From the NCBI RefSeq assembly GCF_026262625.1, contig NZ_SHNN01000002.1, positions 1,116,001 to 1,180,000 of the forward strand: 64,000 nt of DNA, given 5' to 3'. Shown piece after piece: positions 18,522 to 26,423 of this stretch. The stretch comes from Candidatus Litorirhabdus singularis (GTDB lineage Bacteria > Pseudomonadota > Gammaproteobacteria > Pseudomonadales > Halieaceae). The notes beneath the pieces were generated by a model. It worked only from the letters and a program-made list of their open reading frames with translations, did not search any database and was not told the origin of the DNA. The first letter of the stretch is position 1, and each line of letters begins with the position of its first letter. The position numbers were made by a program, and so were the translations under genes.

Positions 18522-19058
18522 TCAATTAGCGGCCGCTCGCTTAGCCGCCTCTTGTATGCGGACATTTCTCCAAACAGGTAGAAGAAGCAGGCGAGAAAAC
18601 ATAAAACCAGCAATACACAATGTGTATATGATGCTAGCAATAATAGGTCCTGCCTCTCGGTGAAAGTAAATATCTGAAGCATTCATAACGTTAATCAAGA
18701 TCAAAACCGAACTTGGGCTTTGTAAGATTAACGTCAATCTTACCAAGGATTTTGTTCTACCTACGCCCCTCATACTCTTTTGCACAGCAAGCGACCCCCA
18801 AGCCTGCAAACCTGCTGAGATTGCACTGCATATAGCCCAGAGCGTTGTTTCCTTGATATTGAAGGAGTATAGAAGAATGGCAATGGAACATATCAGTGAC
18901 GTCAATAACGAGAATTGGAGAATCATTGTTAAACCAACGGCATCGCCGCGGCGTGTTTCTTTGTCACCAGAAAATTGAAAGGTTGCGATAATCCCTGCAA
19001 ACCCCGCCAATGCGATAGATGCCTCAACTCCCAGTATTAGTATATCCAGCGTTTCCAT
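18522..19058 (-). CDS. Unknown four-helix membrane protein
   Basis: A 178-residue protein I do not recognise. It begins METLDILILGVEASIALAGF and has four or five hydrophobic segments, with a basic C-terminal end (NVRIQEAAKRAAAN). AAGGA lies eight bases before the ATG. Its wording resembles many uncharacterised small membrane proteins found singly in accessory regions. It is the first of three small genes separated by hairpin repeats. Confidence 0.7.
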   Translation of the reverse strand: METLDILILGVEASIALAGFAGIIATFQFSGDKETRRGDAVGLTMILQFSLLTSLICSIAILLYSFNIKETTLWAICSAISAGLQAWGSLAVQKSMRGVGRTKSLVRLTLILQSPSSVLILINVMNASDIYFHREAGPIIASIIYTLCIAGFMFSRLLLLPVWRNVRIQEAAKRAAAN

Positions 19059-19099
19059 TCTTTTTTTCCTTATTTTTAGCTGCCCAACAAGGGTACCCC

Positions 19100-19129
19100 G
19101 ATGCCTGTTAATAGGCGAGAACGGACATC
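19100..19129. repeat. Hairpin repeat A (10-10-10)
   Basis: Imperfect inverted repeat with arms GATGCCTGTT and AACGGACATC (8 of 10 pair) around a 10-base loop AATAGGCGAG. It shares its loop and arms with repeats C (20174-20203) and B (about 19772-19807). Lies just downstream of the start of the spacer behind the 178-residue gene. Confidence 0.6.
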
Positions 19130-19156
19130 AGGGCTGATCAGATCCAGGACTGAGCT

Positions 19157-19186
19157 AACGTCTGCTTTCACCTCAGAGCGGACATT
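19157..19186. repeat. Hairpin repeat D (10-10-10)
   Basis: Inverted repeat with arms AACGTCTGCT and AGCGGACATT (8 of 10 pair) around the loop TTCACCTCAG. Same geometry as repeats A and C, and the same arm consensus (A-A-T/C-G-T-C-C/T-G-C-T). It sits 27 bases from repeat A. Confidence 0.6.
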
Positions 19187-19291
19187 GGCCAGGGGCTTAA
19201 ACCGGCCTATTTAGAGCCTGCTATGTGCCATGAGGGGACTTTGGTAATGTGCTCTATAACGACTACGCCCGCGCCATTCGAAAAATTTGAG

Positions 19292-19636
19292 TTATTCTAA
19301 AGTCTCCATATATCTCAATCCTTTGGGGCTCAGGAACGGCTTGAGCGGTGCGTCCAGCAGCTTGTGAGCACTGAATTCGCCCGCTGGTGGCATATACGGC
19401 ATGTCACCGTAGTACACGGTAATGCCAAACTTTTCTTTTCGGAGACAACGTTTTTCCCTTTTGCGTTCCGAGATGGAATGATCGATTTCTTTGATGAACG
19501 CAGCAACAATAATCCGGAACACTTTCTCCTCATCTACACCATCTCGCAGTAGTCCTTCCGATTGCAGCCTCTGCAGCGTGTCGTGAGGCTCGCGGCCTTT
19601 TCCGATGCAAGTTGAAAGTTTAGTTGGTGCTCGCAC
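19292..19636 (-). CDS. Unknown 114-residue soluble protein
   Basis: Not recognised. GTG start preceded by GAGG ten bases upstream. The protein is charged, with a basic middle (SERKREKRCLRKEK) and a C-terminal half containing GITVYYGDMPYMPP. No signal peptide or membrane segment. Flanked on both sides by the hairpin repeats of this islet. It could be a lone cassette-borne gene; coding status is moderately supported by length, start site and lack of an opposing gene. Confidence 0.5.
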   Translation of the reverse strand: MRAPTKLSTCIGKGREPHDTLQRLQSEGLLRDGVDEEKVFRIIVAAFIKEIDHSISERKREKRCLRKEKFGITVYYGDMPYMPPAGEFSAHKLLDAPLKPFLSPKGLRYMETLE

Positions 19637-19727
19637 AGTCAGATATCCTCGTAACTAGTGCCACTCATAATGTGCGCTCTCCATCTGTTTATTGGTCCTC
19701 AAGACACAAACAATTTACTTACCCCGA

Positions 19728-19755
19728 GCGTCTGGTATGAGCCGGAAGCAGACGC
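19728..19755. repeat. Hairpin repeat F
   Basis: Perfect 7-base inverted repeat GCGTCTG / CAGACGC with a 14-base loop. The arms resemble those of repeat D (ACGTCTGCT), so it probably belongs to the same family. Confidence 0.5.
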
Positions 19756-19771
19756 CTGAAATTAAGTTTAG

Positions 19772-19807
19772 CCTAATGTCCGTTCGTAGGCGAAAGCCGA
19801 CGTTAGG
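19772..19807. repeat. Hairpin repeat B
   Basis: Imperfect inverted repeat with arms CCTAATGTCCGTT and AAGCCGACGTTAGG around a loop containing TAGGCGA, the same loop core as repeats A and C. Confidence 0.6.
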
Positions 19808-19827
19808 GCAGATGGATTCCACGACCG

Positions 19828-19860
19828 GTTGAACCCGCACCTCAAAGCGGGCCCTTCAAC
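19828..19860. repeat. Hairpin repeat E
   Basis: Inverted repeat GTTGAA-CCCGC / GCGGG-(ccc)-TTCAAC with the loop ACCTCAAA. It shares the string ACCTCA-A/G-AGCGG with repeat D. Confidence 0.5.
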
Positions 19861-19895
19861 TTTTCCTCAGCTTCCGCCTTTTCCATACCAAGATT

Positions 19896-20126
19896 TCATT
19901 CAGGTTCTTTTGCTCTCCTTGATTTAACCGCCAAGGAGATCAGATAGCACACTACGACTATTGGCCATATCAGTGTCCAGGGTAAAAAAATCGAAAAACC
20001 AACGACGCCTGGTGGCGTACCTGTTTCTATGAGAAAAGTACCTAATACAAGAGGACCAGCACCCAAAACCAAAAAAACAATAATGGCTGCTCTATTCTTT
20101 TTGAAAAACCGAATCTGGGTTTCCAT
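19896..20126 (-). CDS. Small unknown two-helix membrane protein
   Basis: A 76-residue protein, not recognised, with a basic start (METQIRFFKKNRAAI), two long hydrophobic helices and a charged end (KSRRAKEPE). AAGG lies about ten bases before the ATG. Third of the small islet genes, between repeats E and C. Likely an integral inner-membrane protein. Confidence 0.6.
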   Translation of the reverse strand: METQIRFFKKNRAAIIVFLVLGAGPLVLGTFLIETGTPPGVVGFSIFLPWTLIWPIVVVCYLISLAVKSRRAKEPE

Positions 20127-20173
20127 GGCAGTCTTACCTTTCAGCCTTTAACATCCCTTTTTCAGTGTAGACC

Positions 20174-20203
20174 GATGTCGACTAATAGGCGAAAGCGGCC
20201 ATC
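20174..20203. repeat. Hairpin repeat C (10-10-10)
   Basis: Arms GATGTCGACT and AGCGGCCATC around the 10-base loop AATAGGCGAA, which differs from the loop of repeat A at one base. It abuts the 3' end of the P450 gene and marks the edge of the islet. Confidence 0.6.
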
Positions 20204-21355
20204 TCAATTAAGAATCGCCCGCAGTTCACGCGGCCCACGCAGTACACCCCCACAGATAACAACTTCGTGATCGGGGTCCAGCCTCGCATCGGGGAATTTC
20301 TGCAGCAGGACTTGCACGCCCGTCTCTATCACCCGCCTAGCCATATGACTGCCAAGACAGAAGTGCTCACCGTGACCGAAAGACAGGTGGCTGTCTGTTC
20401 GAGTGTAATCAAATTCACGCGGCCGCTCATACACCGCCGGGTCACTATTAGCGGCTGAAATGCACAACCGTACCTGCTCACCCTGATTTATCTGCGAGCC
20501 TCCTAGCTCAAAGCTACGCACGCACTCACGCGGGACCATCACTAGAGCCGGCTCCCAGCGCAGTACTTCCTGTAACAGCGCCTCCAGCGGCTTACCGCCG
20601 GCATGAGCCATCTCACGCAGAGTAGGATCGTCCAACACAACCGCCAGTGTTGTTCCCAGTGTGTTGGTACTGGTGTCGATGGCGGCGGGAAACAGGTTGC
20701 GACAGAAGGCAAATATCTCTTCATCAGATAAGGCACTCCCATCCACTTCTGTCTCCAGCAGTAACGAAATCATATCCTGTTCAGGTTTCAGTCTGCGGGC
20801 CGCCACCACGGGGCCGAGGTACTCACCCATTTCTGAACAGGCGCTAATGGCTGCAGGCAAATCGATATAGCTATGCATGATGCGATCAGCCCAGTCATGC
20901 AGCCGCGGCGAGTCGGCAGCCGGCAAACCCAACAGCCGGGTAATATTGTTAAAGGTATAGTGGCGGGTGAATTGACTCACCAGGTCCAGCGACTGACCGG
21001 CTTCGAAACCAGCTACCAATTTACGCGCTTCGTCGGTGAATACGGTTTCAGCCAATTCGCGCATTTTGCGCGGGAAAAACACCGAGGCAACCGCGGCGCG
21101 GTGCTGCCGGTGTCGTGTGCCCGTCATGGTGGGCAAGACCTCCCCCATGCTCGGCTCAAGCAGCTGTTTGTACGCCGCTGGCGCGGACAGAAACTCGTCG
21201 TCGCCAATCACCTGCCGTACTTCAGCATTGCCCAGTACAAGCCAGGTGGGCACTCCTGCGAAACTGACCCGCACTACCGGTGACTGTTCACGCAGCTGCG
21301 TTAATAACTGGTGCAAGTCGGGGAATTCGCCAATAGCAAAATCTATATCCGACAT
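20204..21355 (-). CDS. Cytochrome P450
   Basis: Soluble bacterial P450 of 383 residues. The haem-binding loop is FGHGEHFCLGSHMAR with the thiolate Cys. The K-helix ExxR is in LLQEVLRWEP. The I-helix segment FPAAIDTSTN holds the acid-Thr pair used for O2 activation. Length and motifs match class I bacterial P450s that need a ferredoxin and reductase; neither is adjacent. It starts 4 bp after the epoxide-hydrolase-like gene in the same direction, so the pair is likely one transcript: oxidation, possibly to an epoxide, with hydrolysis. Substrate unknown. Confidence 0.93.
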   Translation of the reverse strand: MSDIDFAIGEFPDLHQLLTQLREQSPVVRVSFAGVPTWLVLGNAEVRQVIGDDEFLSAPAAYKQLLEPSMGEVLPTMTGTRHRQHRAAVASVFFPRKMRELAETVFTDEARKLVAGFEAGQSLDLVSQFTRHYTFNNITRLLGLPAADSPRLHDWADRIMHSYIDLPAAISACSEMGEYLGPVVAARRLKPEQDMISLLLETEVDGSALSDEEIFAFCRNLFPAAIDTSTNTLGTTLAVVLDDPTLREMAHAGGKPLEALLQEVLRWEPALVMVPRECVRSFELGGSQINQGEQVRLCISAANSDPAVYERPREFDYTRTDSHLSFGHGEHFCLGSHMARRVIETGVQVLLQKFPDARLDPDHEVVICGGVLRGPRELRAILN

Positions 21356-21359
21356 AGAG

Positions 21360-21737
21360 CTACGCTGGCATCTGGCCCATAAATTGGTTCATATCAAAAT
21401 AGTCACGCCAGTGACAAATTTTTCCATCGCGCAACTCAAACACACCCATGACCGGCAACTCCACCCACTTGTCACCCATCAGGAATCGATCAATGCGCTC
21501 GTTCATGACCACTCCACTGGCACTCTCGGATTGATTAAGCACCACAAACTCTACCGTCGATGCCATTCCGGTAAAGCCTTCTATAGTCGTCCTGATCATG
21601 TCCTTACCCACATTGGGCGGATCTATCGGAATATTGGTATAGATTGCATCGTCGGTGAAGCATTCAACAATTCTGTCGATATCCATACTGGACCACAAAC
21701 CGCAAAACTGTTGCACCAAATCGCTATTAGTTGCCAT
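21360..21737 (-). CDS. Limonene-epoxide-hydrolase/SnoaL-fold protein
   Basis: A 125-residue NTF2-fold protein. The NERIDRF (R-x-D) and WRDYFDM segments match the Asp-Arg-Asp catalytic set of limonene-1,2-epoxide hydrolase and related steroid or polyketide epoxide hydrolases. That favours a true epoxide hydrolase over a generic SnoaL domain, though activity is not proven. Located directly upstream of the P450, so it may open an epoxide made by that enzyme. Confidence 0.8.
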   Translation of the reverse strand: MATNSDLVQQFCGLWSSMDIDRIVECFTDDAIYTNIPIDPPNVGKDMIRTTIEGFTGMASTVEFVVLNQSESASGVVMNERIDRFLMGDKWVELPVMGVFELRDGKICHWRDYFDMNQFMGQMPA

Positions 21738-21820
21738 GCCGATATTCCTCCCAGAAAAACGAACCTCACTCTAGCGCATGCCGGAGTATTGCGAAACCCG
21801 ATTGCTGAAAGCGCTCCCCC

Positions 21821-21862
21821 TTGATTGATATCAATACGGTCAACAGGCGCATTGGTTAAAAT
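21821..21862 (+). promoter_or_regulatory. FNR-activated promoter of the ompW-like gene
   Basis: TTGATTGATATCAA at 21821-21834 is a perfect TTGAT-N4-ATCAA FNR box. The hexamer TAAAAT at 21857-21862 is a good -10 whose start point would fall near 21869. That places the box centre at about -41.5, the class II activator position. This fits direct activation by the FNR-type regulator at 819-1580. E. coli ompW is a known FNR-regulated gene. Confidence 0.8.
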
Positions 21863-21897
21863 ATTTATGCTGTAAACCCACCAGGAGAAGATACTAA

Positions 21898-22602
21898 ATG
21901 TCGACCACAAAACTCATTGCGACAAGCGCTTTGCTTGCCACTGTAATCATTGCTCCCGCTATCAGTTTTGCCGACCAGGGCGACTGGATTATTCGCGTTG
22001 GCGCTGCAATGGTAGACCCGGACGCCTCAAGTGACCCCATTGATATCGCAGGACTGGTCACACTGGATGGTGTCGATGTCGACTCCGACACCCAACTGGG
22101 CATAACTGGCACTTATATGTTCAGGGATAAGTGGGGCGTATCACTACTGGCTGCCACACCATTCGAGCATGATATATCGATTTCCAATACGGACCTGGCG
22201 GCAGGTTCGACCAAGCACCTGCCACCCACTCTGACATTGCAATGGTACCCGCGCGGCGGCAACGACGGCTGGCAACCTTATCTCGGCCTGGGGATCAACT
22301 ACACCGGATTTTTTGATGAAGAGGTAGACCCTGAATTAGAAGCTGCCCTTGGTGTTATTACCGAACCCGTCACCGGTGTCACTGACCCGGTTCCCGCAAG
22401 CTTGAGCCTGAACAATTCCTGGGGCGTGGCCCTGCAGGCTGGCATTGATATACCACTCAATGATCGCTGGGCGCTGAACGCTGGTTTGTGGTGGATCGAT
22501 ATCGACACCAAAGCTACTATCGGCACTGAGTTGGGCGACGTAAAGTTTGATGTTGAGCTGGACCCTTGGGTTTATATGATCGGTGTCGCGTATACCTTTT
22601 AA
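21898..22602 (+). CDS. ompW: OmpW-family outer membrane protein
   Basis: A 234-residue beta-barrel protein with an N-terminal signal peptide cut near AISFADQGDW. The family opening GDWIIRVGAAMVDPD and the ending DPWVYMIGVAYTF, with terminal Phe, fit an eight-stranded OmpW/AlkL barrel. Members of this family pass small hydrophobic molecules across the outer membrane. AGGAG lies about ten bases before the ATG, and a strong FNR-type promoter stands upstream. Its place among oxygenase and CoA genes makes uptake of a hydrophobic growth substrate plausible. Confidence 0.93.
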   Translation: MSTTKLIATSALLATVIIAPAISFADQGDWIIRVGAAMVDPDASSDPIDIAGLVTLDGVDVDSDTQLGITGTYMFRDKWGVSLLAATPFEHDISISNTDLAAGSTKHLPPTLTLQWYPRGGNDGWQPYLGLGINYTGFFDEEVDPELEAALGVITEPVTGVTDPVPASLSLNNSWGVALQAGIDIPLNDRWALNAGLWWIDIDTKATIGTELGDVKFDVELDPWVYMIGVAYTF

Positions 22603-22646
22603 ACGCGGCTGCACTCATTTCAATCGTGATGACGGCGCTGTCTACG

Positions 22647-23024
22647 TTACCGCTGCACCTGATACCGATAGCTCAGGCGCAGCGGCAGCGCATTTTTGTT
22701 GGTCCACATCAGACAATACTCTCGCGCAGCCGGCGCAACATAGCTGTACTTATACTCTCGCTGCTGTTTTAGATTGACCGGGAAACGCACCTGACTTTCC
22801 AGATGATAGTGAATATTGAAATCCACTTCTGCTGAAGCACTGAAACTAATTTCCAGCAAATCATTACGCTTTAACTTAATACACGGCTCTTCGTTGCTAC
22901 GTGGCGCCAGTTCCAGCTCTTGTTCCTGCGCCTGCACAATTTCCGCAGCTGTTACTTTTGCTGCACTGTAGCTAATAGCAGCCAATACTACACAGACTGA
23001 CAGTGTCCTTAGAGTCCGCTCCAT
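22647..23024 (-). CDS. Exported protein, unknown function
   Basis: A 125-residue protein with a signal peptide (MERTLRTLSVCVVLAAISYS, cleavage probably after KVTAA). The mature part is beta-rich, with FNIHYHLESQVRFPV and EYCLMWTNKN, reminiscent of a GOLD-like sandwich. No enzyme motif is visible. The ribosome site GAGG lies within the end of the enoyl-CoA hydratase gene, so it is probably co-translated with that gene. Confidence 0.6.
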   Translation of the reverse strand: MERTLRTLSVCVVLAAISYSAAKVTAAEIVQAQEQELELAPRSNEEPCIKLKRNDLLEISFSASAEVDFNIHYHLESQVRFPVNLKQQREYKYSYVAPAAREYCLMWTNKNALPLRLSYRYQVQR

Positions 23025-23031
23025 CTAAACC

Positions 23032-23814
23032 TCACTCCCCAACAAAATGTGGCTCACGTTTTTCAAACAAAGCGCTGATACCTTCAATATTGTCCCGGGT
23101 TCCAGACAGCTTATCGAATTCCTGTAGCTCGAATGAAAGAGCTTCTTCTGGCCCCATGCCCTGTTGTCCGTTGACTACTCGCAAAATCGCTGCGACAGCA
23201 AGCGGCGCTTTGGCCGCCAATGCCTCGGCGCTGGCCCAGACGCCAGCTTCCAACTCTGAATGATTCTCATAGCATTGATGCAGCAGACCCAGGCGCAGCG
23301 CTTCGTCAGCCTCTACATGACGGCCCGTCAACAGCATATCGAGCCCTGCGGCACGGCCAACGGTACGCACGACACGATAAGCACCACCCCACAACGGCGC
23401 CGTTCCCAGTTCAACCTCAGGCAATGCCAGCCGGGCACTGGCATCTGCGTAGCGAAAATGGCAAGCCAGCGCCAACTCAAGCCCGCCACCCAGGCAATAG
23501 CCGCTGATACTCGCAATCACTGGTTTCTCCAGTAATTCGATACGTCGGTACAAGTCATGTCGTTGCTGGCAGAATGCCAGCGAACCAGCCGCAGCGATCG
23601 CGTCGGCTTGCTTCAGGTTGGCTCCCAAGGAGAAATGCTTGCCACCCGCACCATTGATAATAATCGCCCGCACCGAACGGTCGGCGCCCAAGCGCGTTAC
23701 TGCCTCATCCAGCGCGGCCACCTGTTCAACACCGATAGGATTATAGGGAGTATTATCAAGGCTTAGTTCTGCCACAGCAGCCTGCCGCCGTTCTATCAAA
23801 CCCGTTGCAAGCAT
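23032..23814 (-). CDS. Enoyl-CoA hydratase/isomerase (crotonase) family
   Basis: A 260-residue crotonase-fold enzyme. Oxyanion-hole segments HFSLGANLKQ and GYCLGGGLELALAC are present. Both acidic residues used by hydratases are found, in GGGLELALAC and LPEVELGTAPLWGG. It therefore probably hydrates a 2-enoyl-CoA in beta-oxidation-like catabolism. AGGG lies seven bases before the ATG. Same direction as the unknown exported protein that follows. Confidence 0.9.
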   Translation of the reverse strand: MLATGLIERRQAAVAELSLDNTPYNPIGVEQVAALDEAVTRLGADRSVRAIIINGAGGKHFSLGANLKQADAIAAAGSLAFCQQRHDLYRRIELLEKPVIASISGYCLGGGLELALACHFRYADASARLALPEVELGTAPLWGGAYRVVRTVGRAAGLDMLLTGRHVEADEALRLGLLHQCYENHSELEAGVWASAEALAAKAPLAVAAILRVVNGQQGMGPEEALSFELQEFDKLSGTRDNIEGISALFEKREPHFVGE

Positions 23815-23843
23815 AGTGTGGCCCTAGCGCAATAAAAGCAAAA

Positions 23844-24185
23844 TTATAGCAGCAGAAAGCCTATATATCCGGCCTTACACAGCAGATGCAACGCCTGATC
23901 CTGGGCCAGCGATGTGCGCTTGGAGCATTTGCTATAGTCAATGACTGCGTGCAGGAAAACCTCTAGTAGACCCAACAACAGGCTGCCGGTAATCAAATAC
24001 ACAGCCCCGCCGTGACCTAGCGAGTGCGACCCCATCCAATAGAACCAGGCCGGAAATTCGCGATTACCGTCGGCGTGGAGTTCGCTCTGTGGATTTTTGG
24101 CGGCCGCCATAATATCCGGCTGCAGGACAAAATCCAGAACGGCATGTGCCACGAGGAGCTGAAAGGCTAGCTCAAGTACCTGCAC
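23844..24185 (-). CDS. DUF3307-like membrane protein
   Basis: A 113-residue protein of three hydrophobic segments starting at a GTG. It opens LELAFQLLVAHAVLDFVLQ and contains HAVIDYSKCS, the pattern of DUF3307 membrane proteins, whose role is unknown. It lies between the crotonase gene and a perfect 20-bp palindrome, in the same direction. Confidence 0.65.
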   Translation of the reverse strand: MQVLELAFQLLVAHAVLDFVLQPDIMAAAKNPQSELHADGNREFPAWFYWMGSHSLGHGGAVYLITGSLLLGLLEVFLHAVIDYSKCSKRTSLAQDQALHLLCKAGYIGFLLL

Positions 24186-24253
24186 AGATAAAAGTCCCAG
24201 TTCAATAAACGATGGGGAAGCATAACAGTGATGATTTGATCGCCCCAGCGGGT

Positions 24254-24273
24254 AGTGTGAACCGGTTCACACT
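24254..24273. promoter_or_regulatory. Perfect 20-bp palindrome, candidate operator
   Basis: AGTGTGAACCGGTTCACACT reads the same on both strands, in the 176 bp gap between the DUF3307-like gene and the aldolase gene. Its size and lack of a spacer suit a TetR-family dimer. The inner AAC-N2-GTT matches the core of the KstR steroid-regulator consensus, but the outer bases do not match it fully. No regulator gene is adjacent, and I found no second copy in the window. Confidence 0.6.
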
Positions 24274-24361
24274 TAAGTAAAATCAAGCCCCAATAACAAG
24301 CTGATTTGACACTTCTGCCGCGCATGCGCGCGGCGCCAATCAAGCCTTTTGTTGAGCGCGA

Positions 24362-25393
24362 TCAGATCGTGCCGGCCTCGCGCGCCATATCCAACGCAAG
24401 GTCTTCAATCATATCTTCCTGACCACCGACAGTGCGGCGGCGCCCAAGCTCAACCAGAATATCCCGTGAAGACAGGTTGTATTTCGCGGCGCTACGCTTG
24501 GCGAACAGCAGAAAAGACGAATAAACCCCAGCGTAACCCAGAGTTAAGGCATCCCGATCGACGCGAACGATTTCGTCCATCATTGGCACAATCAAGTCTT
24601 CTGCAATATCCATTGCTTTGAAAGTATCAACGCCGGTCTCAATGCCCATGCGGTCACACACCGCTATAAATACTTCCAGTGGCGTGTTGCCTGCACCCGC
24701 ACCCAGTCCTGCCATAGAACCATCGATACGATTAGCACCGGCGGCTACCGCCGCTATCGAGTTGGCAACGCCCATCGCCAGATTATGGTGGCCGTGAAAA
24801 CCCAGTTCAGTTTCAGGTTTCAGCTCTTTACGCGCTAGCGCCACGCGATCAGTTACATGATCCGGCAACATATAGCCGGCAGAATCAGTGATATAGACGC
24901 AAGTAGCCCCGTAAGATTCCATCAATTTCAATTGAGTAACTAACTCATCCGCCTCAATCATATGTGCCATCATCAGAAAGCCCACCGTATCCAGACCTGC
25001 GATCTGACTCGCTACCCCAATGTGCTGCTCGGAAACATCTGCCTCGGTGCAATGGGTGGCAACTCGAATCGTGCTGATACCGCAATCGACTGCCATATGC
25101 AGATGATCTACGGTGCCGATACCCGGCAGCAATAAAGCGGAAACCTTGGTATTTTTCATCTCCTTGCAAACAGCGGTCAGGTATTCCTCGTCCGACGCCG
25201 CAGGGAAACCATAGTTAACACTGGTTCCGCCTAACCCATCACCATGGGTCACTTCGATCATGGGCACGCCAGCCTCATCCATGGCGCGCGCTACAGTGAC
25301 CATCTGCTCAACGGTAATCTGGTGTTGTTTGGGGTGCATGCCATCGCGCAAACACATGTCGTGTACGGTAATCTTTTTGCCCGCCAGGTTCAT
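24362..25393 (-). CDS. mhpE: 4-hydroxy-2-oxovalerate aldolase
   Basis: DmpG/MhpE/HsaF-type class II pyruvate aldolase of 343 residues. It splits 4-hydroxy-2-oxo acids into pyruvate and an aldehyde. Conserved active-site [10 protein letters not shown] (Arg, metal Asp, His) and [15 protein letters not shown] (HxH metal ligands) are present, plus the C-terminal communication domain that contacts the dehydrogenase. It follows the acetaldehyde dehydrogenase gene by 12 bp; the two enzymes normally form a channelling complex. Last gene of the minus-strand catabolic operon. Confidence 0.95.
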   Translation of the reverse strand: MNLAGKKITVHDMCLRDGMHPKQHQITVEQMVTVARAMDEAGVPMIEVTHGDGLGGTSVNYGFPAASDEEYLTAVCKEMKNTKVSALLLPGIGTVDHLHMAVDCGISTIRVATHCTEADVSEQHIGVASQIAGLDTVGFLMMAHMIEADELVTQLKLMESYGATCVYITDSAGYMLPDHVTDRVALARKELKPETELGFHGHHNLAMGVANSIAAVAAGANRIDGSMAGLGAGAGNTPLEVFIAVCDRMGIETGVDTFKAMDIAEDLIVPMMDEIVRVDRDALTLGYAGVYSSFLLFAKRSAAKYNLSSRDILVELGRRRTVGGQEDMIEDLALDMAREAGTI

Positions 25394-25405
25394 CAGACTC
25401 TTCTC

Positions 25406-26320
25406 CTATGCTGCTGTACTGGTGGGCACGAAGGCACCACTGATAATCTGCTCGGCATACAACTCTGCGGTACGCAGACCTGCGGCTGTCATGATGTCGA
25501 GGTTGCCGGCGTACTTGGGCAAAAAATCTCCCAACCCTTCTACTTCCATGTAAATGGAGACGCGCTTGTCATCAAATACCGGACCATTCTTAAGTTTATA
25601 TCCAGGCACGTACTTCTGGACCTCAGCGATCATGGCATGAACAGACTCGGTAATCGCGTCCTGATCCGGCTCGTCGACGGTCAGGCAATGAATGGTATCG
25701 CGCATGATCAGCGGTGGCTCTGCCGGATTGATCACAATAATAGCTTTGCCTTCAGCCGCACCGCCAACAGACGAAATGCCGCTGGCTGTGGTGCGGGTGA
25801 ACTCATCGATATTCTTGCGCGTACCAGGACCCGCTGAACGTGAACTCACCGTTGCTACAATTTCGCCATAGGAAACAGCCTGTACTCGAGATACAGCAGC
25901 CACCATGGGAATAGTTGCCTGACCACCGCAGGTCACCATATTCACGTTCATGGCTTGCGCGGCTACCGCTTCCTCAAGATTAACCGAGGGTACACAGAAC
26001 GGGCCTATCGCAGCAGGCGTGAGGTCTATCATCACCGCGCCCTGCTCATTAACCTTGCGACTATTCTCGGCGTGCACATAGGCCGAAGTGGCATCAAAGC
26101 AAATCTGCACGCCGTCCTCACGCATAGTGGGCAACATACCATCAACACCGTCCGCGGTAGTTTTCAGACCCAGTTCCTGAGCTCGCGCCAGTCCAGGCGA
26201 GTCCGCTATTACGCCCACCATCCACACCGGCTCAATCCACTCGCTGCGCATCGCTTTCACCAGCAAGTCGGTGCCGATGTTGCCCGGGCCAATAATGGCC
26301 GCTTTTATTTTCTGACCCAT
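25406..26320 (-). CDS. mhpF: Acetaldehyde dehydrogenase (CoA-acylating)
   Basis: A 304-residue DmpF/MhpF/HsaG enzyme that converts acetaldehyde or propanal plus CoA and NAD+ to acyl-CoA. Rossmann motif [17 protein letters not shown] at the N-terminus; catalytic Cys in [13 protein letters not shown]. Partner of the aldolase encoded just downstream. It would protect the cell from free aldehyde by channelling. Confidence 0.95.
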   Translation of the reverse strand: MGQKIKAAIIGPGNIGTDLLVKAMRSEWIEPVWMVGVIADSPGLARAQELGLKTTADGVDGMLPTMREDGVQICFDATSAYVHAENSRKVNEQGAVMIDLTPAAIGPFCVPSVNLEEAVAAQAMNVNMVTCGGQATIPMVAAVSRVQAVSYGEIVATVSSRSAGPGTRKNIDEFTRTTASGISSVGGAAEGKAIIVINPAEPPLIMRDTIHCLTVDEPDQDAITESVHAMIAEVQKYVPGYKLKNGPVFDDKRVSIYMEVEGLGDFLPKYAGNLDIMTAAGLRTAELYAEQIISGAFVPTSTAA

Positions 26321-26423
26321 AATTCAGGTTTCCACTTTTTCGGAGCCGGATACGCCCCGCTCATTTAAACCATTCTGCTTACCAGCGCCTAATACCCTGC
26401 GGCGCCTTTAACAGTCTGACTCT

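Noticed and set aside
19772-19815. Integron attC site
   Set aside because: Too short, core site ends (GTTRRRY) do not match at the last base, and no integrase is present; kept as a generic hairpin repeat.
21036-21824. Long + strand ORF of 262 codons opposite the P450 and epoxide-hydrolase-like genes
   Set aside because: It lies antisense to two clear enzymes, has no recognisable motif and biased composition typical of a shadow frame.
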